From Brachionus koreanus (Eukaryota; Rotifera; Eurotatoria; Ploima; Brachionidae): DNA of 57,978 bases. Within the stretch, counting starts at the first letter, position 1; each line of letters starts with the position of its first letter. This document shows, in pieces, positions 44,811 through 57,779 of the stretch. The stretch covers positions 1,574,809 to 1,632,786 of the forward strand of contig PJRA01000519.1 of the NCBI GenBank assembly GCA_016987375.1. Direction: 5' to 3'. Both the position numbers and the translations under genes were made by a program. A model generated the notes under the pieces. That model did not search any database and had not been told where the DNA came from. It worked only from the letters and a program-made list of their open reading frames with translations.

Positions 44811-45600
44811 ATGCCAAATTTAAAAGGAGGAAAAGAGATTTATTTATTCTCCATCATATCACATGACCAAACTATTAAGAATCTAATACCAATAGCTGCC
44901 TTTCTATCGAATTCACACGATTCCATTGCAAAATATTGTAATTTGAAAAAAATAATCGAAAAATTTAAGAAATACTCGATTTTCCAGTTTCTAAGGATTA
45001 TTGTTACAGATTTTTCATAGGCAAATAAACATGCGTGTATTAGAGCCCTGAATAATTTATAGACCACGGATATTATAAAATGCGTTAAATAGTTTTTTTA
45101 TCAAATTTTAAAAGCAATCTTGTAAAGATTATTTAGCAAAACTTCAATTTAATCTTTCATAATGGAACATTGAATGGCTTAGGAATATTTCTTCTTCAAC
45201 GAAAATAGCCGCCGAAAAAATAAAAGAAAACATTTTTATAGAAAATAGTCACACAAATATTACTCGAAGCTCACCGTTTTCGGAATATTTTCAAAAAATG
45301 ATTAATCATAATCAAAAGCTAATAATGCATGAACCATCAACAATTGAAAAAATGTATTTTATTAGGAAAACTAAATTGGAATTATAAAAAAAAAACTTAA
45401 TTAATTTCCTCTTTGGACTGGAACATTTGTAAATAAAGGAATTTATAATAAAACAAGACTTTCAAATAATTCTGTTGAATATTGGTTTACGCTTTTGAAA
45501 AATAATATTCTGAATACAAATAAAAGGCTTCGATCAAATCGTCTTTTGCTATTAAGCGGATATCAGCACCATTGTTTTTTTACTTAGAGAAAAAGTATAA
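44811..45600 (+). pseudogene. transposase core remnant (DDE-like)
   Basis: KEIYLFSIISHDQTIKNLIPIAAFLSNSHD followed by LRIIVTDFS (probable second catalytic Asp at about 45012) and, past a stop, ANKHACIRALNNL. Further on GTFVNKGIYNKTRLSNNSVEYWFTLLKNNIL (about 45425-45515) has the N.xVExWF pattern that carries the catalytic Glu in several DDE families. Multiple stops, so inactive. The first acid is not identified. Confidence 0.55.
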
Positions 45601-45959
45601 AGAAAAAGACAAAATAAACATAAAGCTTAGCCTGAGTAATCTTGTAAAAAAATGAAATTCACCAAAAAGTCTGGAACTTTAAGAGTAAAACACAAAAAGA
45701 TGCTAATTATCACCATTGTGACATTAATATAGCAAAAATGAAAATATGAATTGTCAAAATGATATAAACAATTAAAAATTATTTAATTTCGAAAATGATG
45801 ATATCATTTTAAAAGAGAAACTTGTTGAAACAAATTTTATTGAGCATGAAAATAAAGATGAAGAAGATAGAATGGAAGTTGATAAATATGAAGAATCTGA
45901 ATGTTATGATTTTATTTTTTTTAAAATTGAAGAATTTTTAATTAGAATTTTTGATTTGA

Positions 45960-46560
45960 TTCGAAGATTGAATGAAATTTTGAATAAAAAATGGCTTTCA
46001 GATAATGACCTTTATTAATCTTTTGAAATTTTTTATTATACTAGGAAATAATGGCATTCGGAAATTGTCTAATTGGAGCCCAAAAGAGAACAATTCCCTT
46101 GCTTGATTGCATCTATTCTACGCAAATTTTTAATGACGGTGAAGTAAAAATTGACTTTGGTATCAAAGATTCTTTAAATGTATTTATTTTAATATTTTGA
46201 TAATAAAAAAATTTTTTAATAAATAAGTTTGACAAATATGAAATTATAACTAGATTCATTAATGAAAATGGCAATCATTGGACATTAATGTATGCTGAAT
46301 TAAATACAAATAGTGTGTTCTAAATGGATCCTCAAGGTGAAAAAAAAAATACGTCAAGAGAAATTTATGAATAATTCGAAGTACTTTGACAATATATTTA
46401 AAATTTTCAAAACTTTATTCCCTTTAAACAAAATTTTCTTCCAATCATGACATTTTAAGAGAAAGAACATGGAAATTAGTATAGCCTTCCCATACAATTC
46501 AATTTGATTCTTATAATAATGGTAATCACTTATGATTTATGATTGAACATATTAAAAGGA
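45960..46560 (+). pseudogene. Ulp1-like (C48) cysteine protease remnant
   Basis: LNKKWLSDNDLY, then AFGNCLIGAQKRTIPLLD, then NGNHWTLMYAELNTNSVF with stop then MDPQGE (about 46265-46335), and IQFDSYNNGNHL with stop then FMIEHI (about 46495-46550). The HW block carries the catalytic His, MDPQGE matches the D-P/S region, and QFDSYNNG aligns with the Q.DSYNCG block in which Cys is catalytic. Here Asn replaces Cys, so it is dead even apart from the stops. Confidence 0.65.
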
Positions 46561-47170
46561 AGTATTTCAAACTTCAACTCCAGTCGCCAGTCAAAGCTTC
46601 AGTGAAGATGAAAAAAGAAATTTAATAATGACGAAAATATAAAAAATTTGAATGTCTTAGAGTAATTGATTAAATAACAAATTAAAAAAAGAAATAATGT
46701 AACTTTTTAAGACTGCATTACGCTCAAAGTCTGAACAATGGAACAAATTTTGTGCTGAATGTCTATTGAATGAAGAAATTCTACAGAATGAAAATAATGA
46801 ACTAAAAAACAGTCTAAAAAAAAAAATTCAAATAATTTGAATAGAGAAGTCCAGAGATTAAGTGAAAAACTACAAAGTCTTGTCTATTCTCCAAACAACT
46901 GCCCTTTTTTCAATAAAGTAAGAAAAAAGTAGAAATATTATTTGACTGGTTTTTTTAATAAAAGCAAAAAATGGAAACTAAAAACTAAGAAAAAGAAAAT
47001 AAAAGGTTACTGGAGAAGGTAAAGTCTGTTAAAGATGAAAATTCTTCAATTAAAAAAAGTTTTGAGCAAAAAAAAGAAAAGATTAGAAACAAATGTAAAA
47101 TAAAAGCTTTTGAAAAACAAAAACTAGTGAAAAATTATAAAATATCAGATGAGTAAATTTAATTAAAATT

Positions 47171-48525
47171 TAAAAAAAAAACAAAAATTAATTTTGATTT
47201 GAAGCAAAAAAAGAAAAATAATAGAATTTAAGAATAATCAAAAAGAAAAAGAAAAGGATAAAAAAAAGGGTATTTTAAAAAAATTAATTTAAATAATTGA
47301 ATAAAAATCTCTGCAATAGCAATTAAATATAAAAAATTAAGAGATTGGAGTCCTAGAACTCAAAATTAAAGCAAATTGAGTAATTTTTTTCATTTTTAAA
47401 ATTATTAATTAGAGTTTAATTATTTTTTTGCGAGAAAACTAAGGAAAAATTTGATTCTCAAGAGTCTGTGAGGGCACAGCTCGATTCTCAAATGTATTAT
47501 TGTATTATGAAAGTACAAACAATTTTTTTTGGTCGAAGAAAATTTCGATTTTGGGTTTTTTTTGCTATAAAAAATAGCATTATTACTTAGTTTTTTCATT
47601 GATTAAATTTCAGCTTTTTGATAAATGGATCATTTGATCTGCAAAATCAAGATGATTTTAAGATATTATAAGTAAAATTATAAATAATGGAGAGTCAGGT
47701 TTTATAGCCATTTTTTTATGCAAATTATCTTTAGTCAGATTCTCTTTGACTTTAAACTTACATTACTACTTGGAAAAAATTTTCAGTTTTTTAGAATCTT
47801 TTTGATCTTCGGATTTATCCTTAAAACATTAAAAAATTATTTTTTCTAATTTATTTATTAATAAAAATCTATTTGTGCTTACAAAATAAGTTTTAAAATA
47901 ATTATTTTGAAAAAAATTTTATCTAAATAAAAAAAAATATTAAAAATTTTATCATAAAATGAGATAATTTTAAATATTTCAAATAATAAGAAATGTTAAC
48001 AATAAAGAATTTAAACATTTTTGTTGATCAAATTCAAATAGATTATATAGAATAAACTACCGAATAAAACAATGTCTACTAAACTTTAAAAATTTTAGAA
48101 AAAATTCTAAAAAAATGTGATTTTCCTTTCAATAATAAATTTTAACAAGTTTATATCTAAATAAAAACGTAAAGATCTTGAAAAAGCAATATATTTTCTA
48201 TCAAAGTTAAATTCCCATTTTTATCAAGTCTGCAGAGTTTAGCAGACACTGATTTCTTGTGAAACAGACGCTGTTTCACTTGATACAATTAACAGATACA
48301 ATTACAATTAACAACTGACATTTTTTTGACTTTTAAGTCAAAACATATTTCGTCATAAATATTTTGTTTTCGTTTTTGAACTAACAAATATTCACAGAGC
48401 CACATAGTTTTGTTTTATAAAAAGGTAAGATAATTTAGAAATAATGTTGCTAAAACTGGGGAAAAAATCGATTGGATAGGGGAAATTGTCCTTTAGGAAA
48501 ATTGGGATTGGTTTCGAGTGGGTAA
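47171..48525. other. AT-rich spacer, no gene seen
   Basis: Lysine-codon-rich A tracts continue from the coiled coil, then featureless DNA. Confidence 0.45.
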
Positions 48526-48605
48526 TAGTAGATGATCAATTAAATGCAGTAGCCTGTGTCAGATCGAAAATGTTGCAAATACAAATGATTAGCTTTACGC
48601 ATAAG
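48526..48605 (+). mobile_element. SINE 3'-module fragment
   Basis: Begins AGTAGATGATCAATTAAATG and continues GCAGTAGCCTGTGTCAGATCG, a diverged copy of the SINE 3' module. No tRNA head. Confidence 0.7.
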
Positions 48606-48739
48606 ATCAAAGCATTGCACATGAAAAGAAAAATAATTAATTTAATTTAGAGAACTACAACAAACTTCCTTCCTAAAGAACAATTTAAACAAAATTAAAA
48701 TTAAAAATAAACAACAAAATTTAGAATTGAATTATTACT

Positions 48740-49300
48740 GTCGAATAAAATATTTTATGGTCTATCGGTAAGGCTTATATATTTCTAATACCTCGTTTAG
48801 GCTCTTCATCGTCTCCTCAAGCTGACGGGTGGTCTTCTTTAACATCTAAGGTTCATCTTGGTCTTAATGCCTTTTCTTTTTTCGTCTCGAAGGTGTTTTT
48901 CTAGATTGGCAATTAGTAGCTCTTGTTATCTGACCAGGAGATTTCGAGCCTCGAAGTTGTAAAAGTTTAGGGATTTGACAGTTCTCAAACTTTTAGATTG
49001 TCGATAAGTCCGAGTTTATTGTCCAATTTGTTACTAAATAAAACTTTATTGATGTAAAATTTTAGCGAATCGGCTATTTTTCTTCTGTTTCCTCTCAGTA
49101 TCACGATTTTACAGAAACAAATTCATAAATTATCTGATTCTAAAAAGTTTAACAAGATAATAAGGGTCTTCTGGAAATCTCCCCCTTTACGAGGTTCTTA
49201 TTAACTGCGCTTTTTCGTTTGTGACAGCTCTTTGGCGCACTTTTCAAACCAATAAACTCCTAAAGAGCTCTCGCAAATAGTGAATAATTACCAATTAATT
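48740..49300 (-). other. GC-richer stretch with coding-like minus-strand scraps
   Basis: Less A/T-skewed than the surroundings. The minus strand reads ELLIANLEKHLRDEKRKGIKTKMNL (about 48920-48850) and, one frame away, KKTTRQLEETMKSLNEVLEIYK (about 48840-48775). Both are heptad-like and charged, suggesting a decayed coiled-coil exon or pseudogene. Stops and shifts separate them. I do not recognise the parent gene. Confidence 0.35.
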
Positions 49301-51362
49301 GGCGGTAAATATAGACAGAAGTTTATTAATTGTTGTTGATTTTTGATTTATGAATCTATGTAAGCGTTATTCGAAAAATTGTTTGAAGTATCTATTTTTC
49401 TTATTTTCAGGATAAATGTTCGAGCATTTTCGCGAAGGCGTTAATTATACAATCCTTCCACAAATCAATCTTGAATTGGACGAACAGGGTCATCGGAAAT
49501 TTCCTATTTTGGAAAATCAGTTAAACCAATTGTGTTACTTTTCGACAAAACTAGAATAACATGGCGATAGTTTTAAGGAGTATAATTGATCTCAATTCAC
49601 AGTGCTTCTCTTCTCGTTTGCTGCATATGTTTTCAATATTTAAGGAAAAAAGAGCATTTCTTTGACATACTGAAAACTTCGCAATACTGAAATTCTTACC
49701 ACAATCCATACAAGCTTTAAAACAATTTTTTTCATTTTGTTTAAAAAATTTTTGATTTCGCAAAATTCTAACCCCTAAATACGGCTCTTGCATTTTCACT
49801 AAGATCAGATGATATTATATCAATATTTATTGTCTCTATTTTGTTTGAGTCCAAAACAAAATAAACTCCGAATCCTATGACAATTTTTTGTTTACGAAAA
49901 TATATTCATTATTTTATCTTTCAATTTATCAAGACTAGTTCGTTGCTTGTTATAAGCTATTATTTGAACTCTGGCATTAAATTAGCCAATAAATCCCAGA
50001 CTAGTTTTATTTTTTTTTAATCTTGTCTCTAATATGGTTGCACTTTTTCATATCAGTCCATCTAAATGGATTCTTAAATTTATCACTTAATTCGCATATT
50101 TTTAGGAAATTGATCTTTCAAGTTCGTTTGAAATATAAAATTTTTGTAAAGTTCTGAAATTCCATTTTCAAGATATCTTTCATTTTGAACTTGAACAAAG
50201 TTAATCTTCATTTCACTCATTTCAATTTTAAAAAGAGATGCTTTATTGGAACTCTTTTAAAGAAAATTATCAATAGAATTTCTAAGCTTATTCGGAAATA
50301 GATTTCCTACTCCTAGTTGAAATTAATAATTTAATTATGTTTTTTCAATAATCAGATAATTTGTTTTTTTTTTAAAGAGAAAAATTCTTATTTTGAATTT
50401 ATCAAAATATAAAATTTTAAAATGCTAAATTTATTTTTTTTTAAATTTTGAGAAATTTTTCGCTCATAATTTTTTAACTTTTAACTTAATTATTAGAAAT
50501 TAAAAAAAAATCACATTGGTATTTATGAAATACATTATCATGAAAAAAGGATGGCTAAATTATTTATTAAATTTTGATTTTAATTAGAAATTGTTTGTTT
50601 ATTTATGACAAAAATATTTTTTTTGATCCTTTTTCCAATTTTATCGATCTCTTTTAATCAATTTTTTCTCTAAAAAACTTTTTTTTCTTTCAGTTTCATC
50701 TTATAATTATTGTTGAACGAACATTGGGTTTTTTTTAAATTATGCTCGAATCTTTTAAATTTATCTGTTGTGACCTTTAAAGTTTGAAATTCTTCTGCTT
50801 GTACGTTTTCATTATGATTATGTGTATTTTTTCCTTGCAGTGTTAGATTTAAAGGACCTGTTGAATGTATGTGAACTAATGCCCTTTTGATTTTTTAAGC
50901 CTTCCTCGATTTCTATTCGCTTTAATATTCAAATCAAGAGATGGAAATTCGCACAATCCAAGATTATTAACTATTCCAATTACGTGTTTGAATATGTGGT
51001 TTTTGTACCAATACGGACACGAACTTAGCTTTAATGCTTTACTGCTATTGAGATTCGTTGAACCTTACATAACGCAAGCCATCTAATTTTTTGACATAAT
51101 CTTAAAATGAAAGTCATTCACGTTTCAAATACCCTTTGCATATTGACTTTGTTCCTGATACTCTATTCAGTACATGAAAACTTGTAAATTATTTGCTGAT
51201 TCAAATTGAGTCTAATCGTCAATCTATTGTCATTATTAAATTTGCTATTTGATGAATAATTTTATCAACTTTTTAATTCATTTAGCTGGGAACACATTAA
51301 ATCAGCTACTAAATACTTTATTTTGATACTTTATTCAAAATAGCTATTGTGATGTTTACATT
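49301..51362. other. AT-rich spacer, no gene seen
   Basis: A minus-strand frame at 49799-49551 has four Cys in a KACMDCGKNF-type context, but no domain I recognise. Nothing else. Confidence 0.4.
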
Positions 51363-51509
51363 AATAGCCTTGGGCCCGTCTATCCGATATCCTCCCTAGA
51401 CGTTTAGAAGCAGCTATTTATCCTCCATACTAACTTAAACGCTCAGGTTTTGGTTAGTTAACTAATCAAAAGTGATATCAAAAGAGATGTCGCTATATCA
51501 CAGCTACTG
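51363..51509 (-). repeat. dispersed 145-bp repeat, copy 2
   Basis: Inverted relative to and about 80% identical with 19783-19925. It keeps the CCTTGGGCCCGTCTATCCG end and the outer GTGATAT/ATATCAC arms of the hairpin. Here it is not inside a recognisable inverted-repeat element. Confidence 0.75.
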
Positions 51510-53640
51510 ATAAAAATACTGGCCTTTTCATAATACTATTAGTACGGAAAAAGGAGAGCTGAGGTGATCGTTTAGAATGCTGATTATCAGACTTGACAAA
51601 AAAATGTAACAACAAAGGAAATTAGAAAAAAAATGAGATGATCTTTTTGAAAAATGAACAATTAATTTTGCTGGTATCAGAATAAATTTTAAAAACTTAT
51701 TGAATATGGCTGGCATTTTGTTAATTATTGTTTTCTCTCATTTTTAACTTCAAAAATTAGATATTTCAAAAGATTTAGATTATAAAATTTTATATTTTAA
51801 AATAATTGTTTGTTTAAATTTTTTATTATTGTTTAGAGCCATGTTAAAGCTAAAATTAAAGTACTTTAAAATTGAACTATTTAAAACAATAAACCTGGAA
51901 TTTAATTAAATCAAATTTCATGATTATTTCGCACAAGACAATCGATTTAGAAATAAAAGTTTTGTTTATTTTAATTTATTGTTTGAAAAATAAAGTCATT
52001 AAATTTTAAATTTCGAAATATCTTAATAAAAAGTAAAATTTTACATACCCAAAAGAAAAGTTTATTTTTTATTTGTAAATCATATTTATTTTAAAAAATG
52101 TGAGTCAAAATCCTAGAATTTCAAGTTATTTTTTTAATTAGTTATCACAGTTATATTTTCAAAATTCTGTGAGACTTCTTTTTTATTTTAATCAAACTAA
52201 TAAAAATAGAACGATGCTTTAAAATAATTTTCTTAATTTAATGATTAAATAATTTTCAAATTTGAATAAATTTAAACCTAGAATTAACAATCCATAAAAT
52301 GAAGCCCAAATAATTTAATTTTTCTACAGAAAATGGTTTTACTTTAATGATAAAAAAAATAATCAAAATTTATGAGGCTCGATTAATAGAATTTGATTTT
52401 GAAAATGAACAAATAATGAATATTAATGAAAAAATGGAATTTTTTTTCATATCATAAAACAAGTAGAATTGAATAATATTTCTAGCCCATTGTTTATTTA
52501 ATTTTATAAAATGAAAAATTTTGAAATTTTGATACAATTTGGTCATTATTGGAATAAAAAAAACTTAATTTGATTAACAAAGCTAACAGCTAAAGTTGCT
52601 GAATTGTTTTCCATGATCGAACAGGTTTTGATGTTCAACGGTGCATCGAAATTGGTTGGAAACTACTTTAAAAAAATCATCTAGATGAAAGGTTTTTCAT
52701 TTAAATTATTTTGTTTAAATAATTTATATTATTTAATTAGTTTGGCTTTATCGGCTTACAATTTTATTTTGAAAAATAATTAAAGGCTCTTAAAAAATTT
52801 TCAAAAAATATTAAGTTGAAAAATATGAATCGTTTGAACACTTAATCATTCTTAAATTTCTTCAAGTTTTTTTTTTTTTTTTAATGAAAATAAAAAAATA
52901 ATTTCCGAAAATTATTCAATATATTTTTGCATTTTCTAATATTTCATCCTGAGCTGGGTAAATTTATTAGACAAAAATTTATTAATTGAACCCTTTTGGA
53001 AACAATGCAAATAGTTAAAAAGTTCATCGAAGAAAATAATAATCGTCTACCATATTTATTTAATATGTCCTTATAATAAAAATTGAGCTTATTTTATCTA
53101 TATAAGGTTAATATATATTTATGGGAGCGCATGAATTTGGCTTATCTTAACATAAAATCGGCTTTCAATAGAAGCAGAATAGTAGAAATTTAAAATTTTT
53201 ATTTAAAATAAATTTAATGTTTTTTCTTTAAATTTAAAAAAAATTTTTTCCTAATTGTCAATTTTTAAGTCGCTGAATGGAACAAATGTTAACAATAAAA
53301 TAATTTTAAAAAAATTTTGTTTTGTCTGCCTAAAAAACCATAGATACTTGAAAATGTTTTTGAATTAAAGAAAAAAATGATTGATTGTTAAAACAAAGCA
53401 GTTAAAAGAATAAAAATGAGACTTTAGCTTCGAGTATAAAAGTGAGAGTTTGACTTGAAGACATTTTTTTTTCAATTAGTACAAAAAATTTTTCAAAACA
53501 GTAATTTATTGATCAAAAAAATTTATTTATAAATAAATTGGTTTACAAAAGTTTAAAAACAAGCTATGTTTGAATAAAATTTTTGAAAAAAATTTAAAAA
53601 ATGAGAATCATACTGAAATATACAATTTAAAGCTTTTTAA
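51510..53640. other. AT-rich spacer downstream of the P450 gene
   Basis: No coding sequence supported; includes the P450 3' UTR near its right end. Confidence 0.5.
53522..53527 (-). promoter_or_regulatory. candidate poly(A) signal of the P450 gene
   Basis: AATAAA on the minus strand about 130 nt after the stop codon. Confidence 0.4.
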
Positions 53641-53656
53641 TTTGCAAAATTTTCAA

Positions 53657-55359
53657 TTAACGTCTGTGAAAATTGAGATCTAGAGGCCGGTCAGGAGCAG
53701 CAACAAGTCCAATTTTAAGGCCGGGCTTCTCACCAATGTACTCGACTCGGTATCTTTGAATGAGCTTTATCATAGTCAAGTAAATTTCCTGTTCAGCGAT
53801 TCTTCGGCCAATGCACATACGCGCTCCGAAGCCAAACGACAGCACTGCATATGGATTTATGTCTTTTTCGTGCATCCACCTATCCGGCTCAAAACTATCA
53901 GCATTTTTAAAATACTTTTCACTTTTAGAGATGTTTGAATTGCAAAAAACTAACACAACTCCTTTAGGGATCAAGTAGTCTCCGATGACTGTGTCTTCTG
54001 TTAGAATTCGGCTATTGGCCGGCACTGAGCTGTGCAAACGTAGTGATTCTTTTACCACACATTTTAAATACTTGAGCTTATTTAAATGGTCGGCTGTCAC
54101 TTCATGGCTGTTGCCGACAACTTGGTTTATTTCATTGTACAATTTATTTTGAATGGCCGGATTTTTTGCTAAGTCATAAAGCAAATAATGGATCGCTGTG
54201 GCCGTCTAAATTAGCAAAAATATTGTTTACATCATTTTACAAAGTTAAATTTATTTTTAAAATTAGATTTACAGTGTCAACGCCGGCCATTAGAAAGTCG
54301 GTCATTAGACCAACAACATCATCTGTGCTCAAGCCATGTTTATCTTTACGGATTAGAAATTCTTTTAAAATAGTCTGCTTGGTATTATTATTTTTGAGAT
54401 CTTCATAAGCATTGTGAATGTATTCACCAGTTTTTCTGAACAAAAAAAAATAGAATTTGCTCAATTTAAAAAAAAAAAACTCACTTATAAATGTATCTTG
54501 ATGCTTGTTCGAATTCTACCCAGTCTTTGGTTGGATAATATTTCCAAATTGGTGGAGAGAAGAGTAGACGGCCTGCTTGAATAAAAAACGTGTTTATGCA
54601 CGTTACCAATTGGTCAACATCGGCCAGTCGCTTCTTCTCATCGACACAATACAAGCGTCTGTCGAACGCTATCTCACTAACATCTAAATATATAAAGAAA
54701 TTAATTTTTTTTTTTAAATTATTAAATTTCGCCCCAATGACTTACATTCAAGGGCCAAAAGTCTCAATATTTGATCAAATTTGTGGTATGTCAAAATGTT
54801 TGAGTCAGTGTTGAACTTTTGTTCGATTAGATCGATGAGTTCATTGGCCACTTGGTTCTGATTGGGCAAGTAGGCCAGAATGGCCTGGGGTCTGGCCATA
54901 CATGGGTTGCTCAGCGAGCGCAATTTTCTCCATCGTTCTCCCTGACTATACAAAGAATAAATAAATTTTGAGAAAAAATTTTTTTTTTTGAATAAACCTG
55001 TTTGACAGCGTGGATTTAATTCCTAATTTTTTATGAAGTTTTAATATGGGAAAGAGGAGTGACCTGTGTGGCGTGTTACCGTCTGTCTTAAATGCTTGTC
55101 TTATTAATTCAGGGTCGTATAGATAGACATTTTTTTGATTGAACAACTCCCATTTGACAATATTGCCGTACTGTGACTGGAGTATGTCCTGAAAGTCTCT
55201 GAACTCGAGCAAGTTGTACTCGCCTCCGAAGCCCTTCAGACTGAACAGAGTGCCCACTAGTGGCATGGAGCGCGGCCCCGGTATGTCTTTGTAAGACTTA
55301 AGCGATTTCAAAGTTGAATTGTTAACTTTGAACACTGTTTTGCACACTTGTTTAATCAT
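53657..55359 (-). CDS. mitochondrial-clan cytochrome P450
   Basis: Five exons: 55359-54998, 54945-54746, 54683-54485, 54435-54273, 54205-53657. Intron lengths are 52, 62, 49 and 67 nt, phases 2, 1, 2, 0, all GT-AG. The 1473 nt encode 490 residues, a normal P450 length. Features: a basic N-terminus without a membrane anchor, PGPRSMPLVGT (proline hinge, about 28-38), I-helix AGVDTTAT (about 305-312), ESLR K-helix (361-364), and FGFGARMCIGRRIAE with heme-ligand Cys439. The CIGRRIAExE signature and the absence of a hydrophobic anchor fit the mitochondrial clan (CYP10/24/27/44-like), which takes electrons from adrenodoxin. The presequence is probable. The substrate, perhaps a steroid-like or xenobiotic molecule, cannot be told. 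Confidence 0.92.
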
Positions 55360-55379
55360 TATGCAATTTCTAAGTACTA

Positions 55380-57779
55380 AAAGCTATTAATGAACACAGT
55401 GACAAAGGTTAGGAGAGAAAGAGGGCTTATAGTCAAGTTTAAAAAAGCTTGCTAAAATTTGAAATTTTTTTTATGTTTCAAAAATAATGAAAAAAACTAG
55501 TCTCTTTTTATATTAGAAAAATGTTTTTTGAAATAGTGCCAACCGGAGACAAATAAATAATTGTTTTATTTATTTGTAGCTTAACTTTCTAGAACTAGTC
55601 TACAATATACGTAAATGGCCGCGCTGGATCGAGCTCTAGCTAATGAAATTAATTGTTGTTAAGCTTCTCACTTTTTCCTAACGAATCTTTACCTTAGTCT
55701 AGAAATATTCTGCTATGTAAAATTGAGCAAGCCTGTTTAATAAGCTTACACAATCAGCCTTACCTACTTTATTTTTCAAGTTCACATATTCTAGAAAATA
55801 ATCAATTATTTAATGTGTATATGCTAGCTTTTTCCAAGTGCTTAGCTGTTTGGACCTACTTTATTTCGACAGCACCTGGATATGCCGCTTTTTTAGCTCA
55901 AATATAGTGCAAAAAATCACTCTCATTTTTTGCTGATTCAATCAAGGTAAACTGTCTGCTTATGACGAAACCAGTGGAATGCAATTGCTTCAAGTGGTTC
56001 TTAATTAAACAACTTCAGGTCTTAAGTAACTAATAACTTTGAGCTCTACAGTTTGTTTCTTAAAACAGGCGATTAAATACAATTTTTTGGCTGTTGCTCT
56101 TAGTAATAAATGATCAATGATTAGTAATCCTTTTAGACTAATTTGTGCTTTTATTCTGCTTGAATTTGACTAATATTCAATCACTTTTTATTAGTAATTT
56201 TTAATTAAAACTCTTTTTTTCTTTTGTTTAATAAAACTAAAATGCTAAAAAATTTTATTACAAAACAAAACTTTTGATTCAGAAATCTTTAATTAAAATA
56301 ATTTTTTAAAAATAAAAAAAAAAGTTGCAAATAAAATTAATCTAGAAATCATCCCAAATTTTAACATGCAAAAAATTTTTTATGATCAAACTTGATAGTA
56401 TATCAAATCGGTTATTAGATTTTAATATTTTAAAATTTTCAAATTTGAAAATAAGGATAGTCATCGTTTAGCTTGCAATGTAACAAAATAATGCTTTAAG
56501 TATATTTGAGAATGATTTTGAATTTTGTATTTAGTATTTTTCTTTTGTTAAAATTGAAAAAATTTTAATCGTAAAATTGACTTTGTTTTTACACAACCTT
56601 TTGAATGATAAAATTTTGAATTTTTTTATTAAATTTGAATTAAAAAAAAAGAATCATTCTAGTATAATGGTAGACTAAATAAAAAAGTACCAATAGACTT
56701 AAAAGTTTTTTTTACCTGGCAATTTATCTATTCTTAAATATTTTTTAAATCAAATTTCAGACACTGTTTTTAATTGAAACAGTAGTATATTTCATTTAAC
56801 CTTATTAAACTTTAAGAACTAGAACAATAAAGACGTAAGACATTAAATGGCAGGATTTCAAAATTAAGCAGATAAATCTATTGACGATTTGTTTGGGTCA
56901 TTTATTAGCTTATGAAAAAGATATCTAAAGTTTAAAATTGTTTTGAATATAGAAGTGATTAATGGCAAATATTTTAAGATAAAATAATCAACAAATCAAC
57001 TGTTTTTTTTTCTTTTATTAATTTATATAAGAAAAAAAAATTAAAAAATTTTCAATTTTTTTTTCTTGATTTTGATTAATTCTAATAAGAAACTTATTTT
57101 TTTTACTTAAAAAAAAATGCTTATTTGATTTTGGAAAATAAAAATGTAACAGTTTAAAATTAGTAATTTACCTGTGATTTCATAACCCTGGTTGTATAAA
57201 ATTCTCTGGTTTAAAAAGTTTATTTATTGTTAGAATTAGTGATCGTATTTATATTTTGGAAATAAAATTAAAGCTTTTATATAAAATATCCTAACTGCTG
57301 ATGCATTTATCTCAAGCTAAAAATATAATGCAGCATATTGATACCATTTTTTCAATCAAAAATCTGTTCTCTATCTATTTGAAAAAATAACACCAACTCA
57401 GATCAAAAAATGTAAAATTTTTGTATTGTTTCATTCAGTTAATGTTAAGCCAAAAGGCTATTTTACATCCGAAAGCTGGAAAATTTTAGAATTGGTAATT
57501 CTTTTCTTACTTTAAAACACATTTTTTTCTTTTATTTGACATGTTTCACAAAGTAATGCTGTTGCTGATTTTTTTTAAAATAATGATTTAACAATATCAA
57601 AATTCCAAAATTTTTATTTTATAAAATCTTTTAGAATATACAAAGAGTTAGACCCATCAAATTGAAGAGCATTCAATTCTGAATATTTTAACACATTATA
57701 TGATTTAAAATTTTAGTGTTACAAGGCTGCTAAAATCAAAAATATTCAAATTTTAAAAAAAAAACAAAAAATTTCATGA
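55380..57779. other. AT-rich spacer upstream of the P450 gene
   Basis: Presumably holds the P450 promoter near 55380-55450. No other feature recognised. Confidence 0.5.

Larger units (their letters stand above)
43230..47170 (+). mobile_element. degenerate DNA transposon with DDE, Ulp1-like and coiled-coil parts
   Basis: A run of plus-strand coding scraps separated by stops, frame shifts and intron-like gaps (for example GGTAAAAAG to TTACAG, about 44426-44481). Order: an acidic/basic N-terminal region (43255-44400), a helical block FRHMFQLDNDFRIDSDVAKLVFDVLI (44530-44710), transposase core, Ulp1-like protease, then a lysine-rich coiled coil (about 46710-47160). Transposons carrying C48 proteases include Zisupton/KDZ and some MULE and Kolobok relatives. 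I cannot assign the superfamily. No terminal repeats found. Confidence 0.6.
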
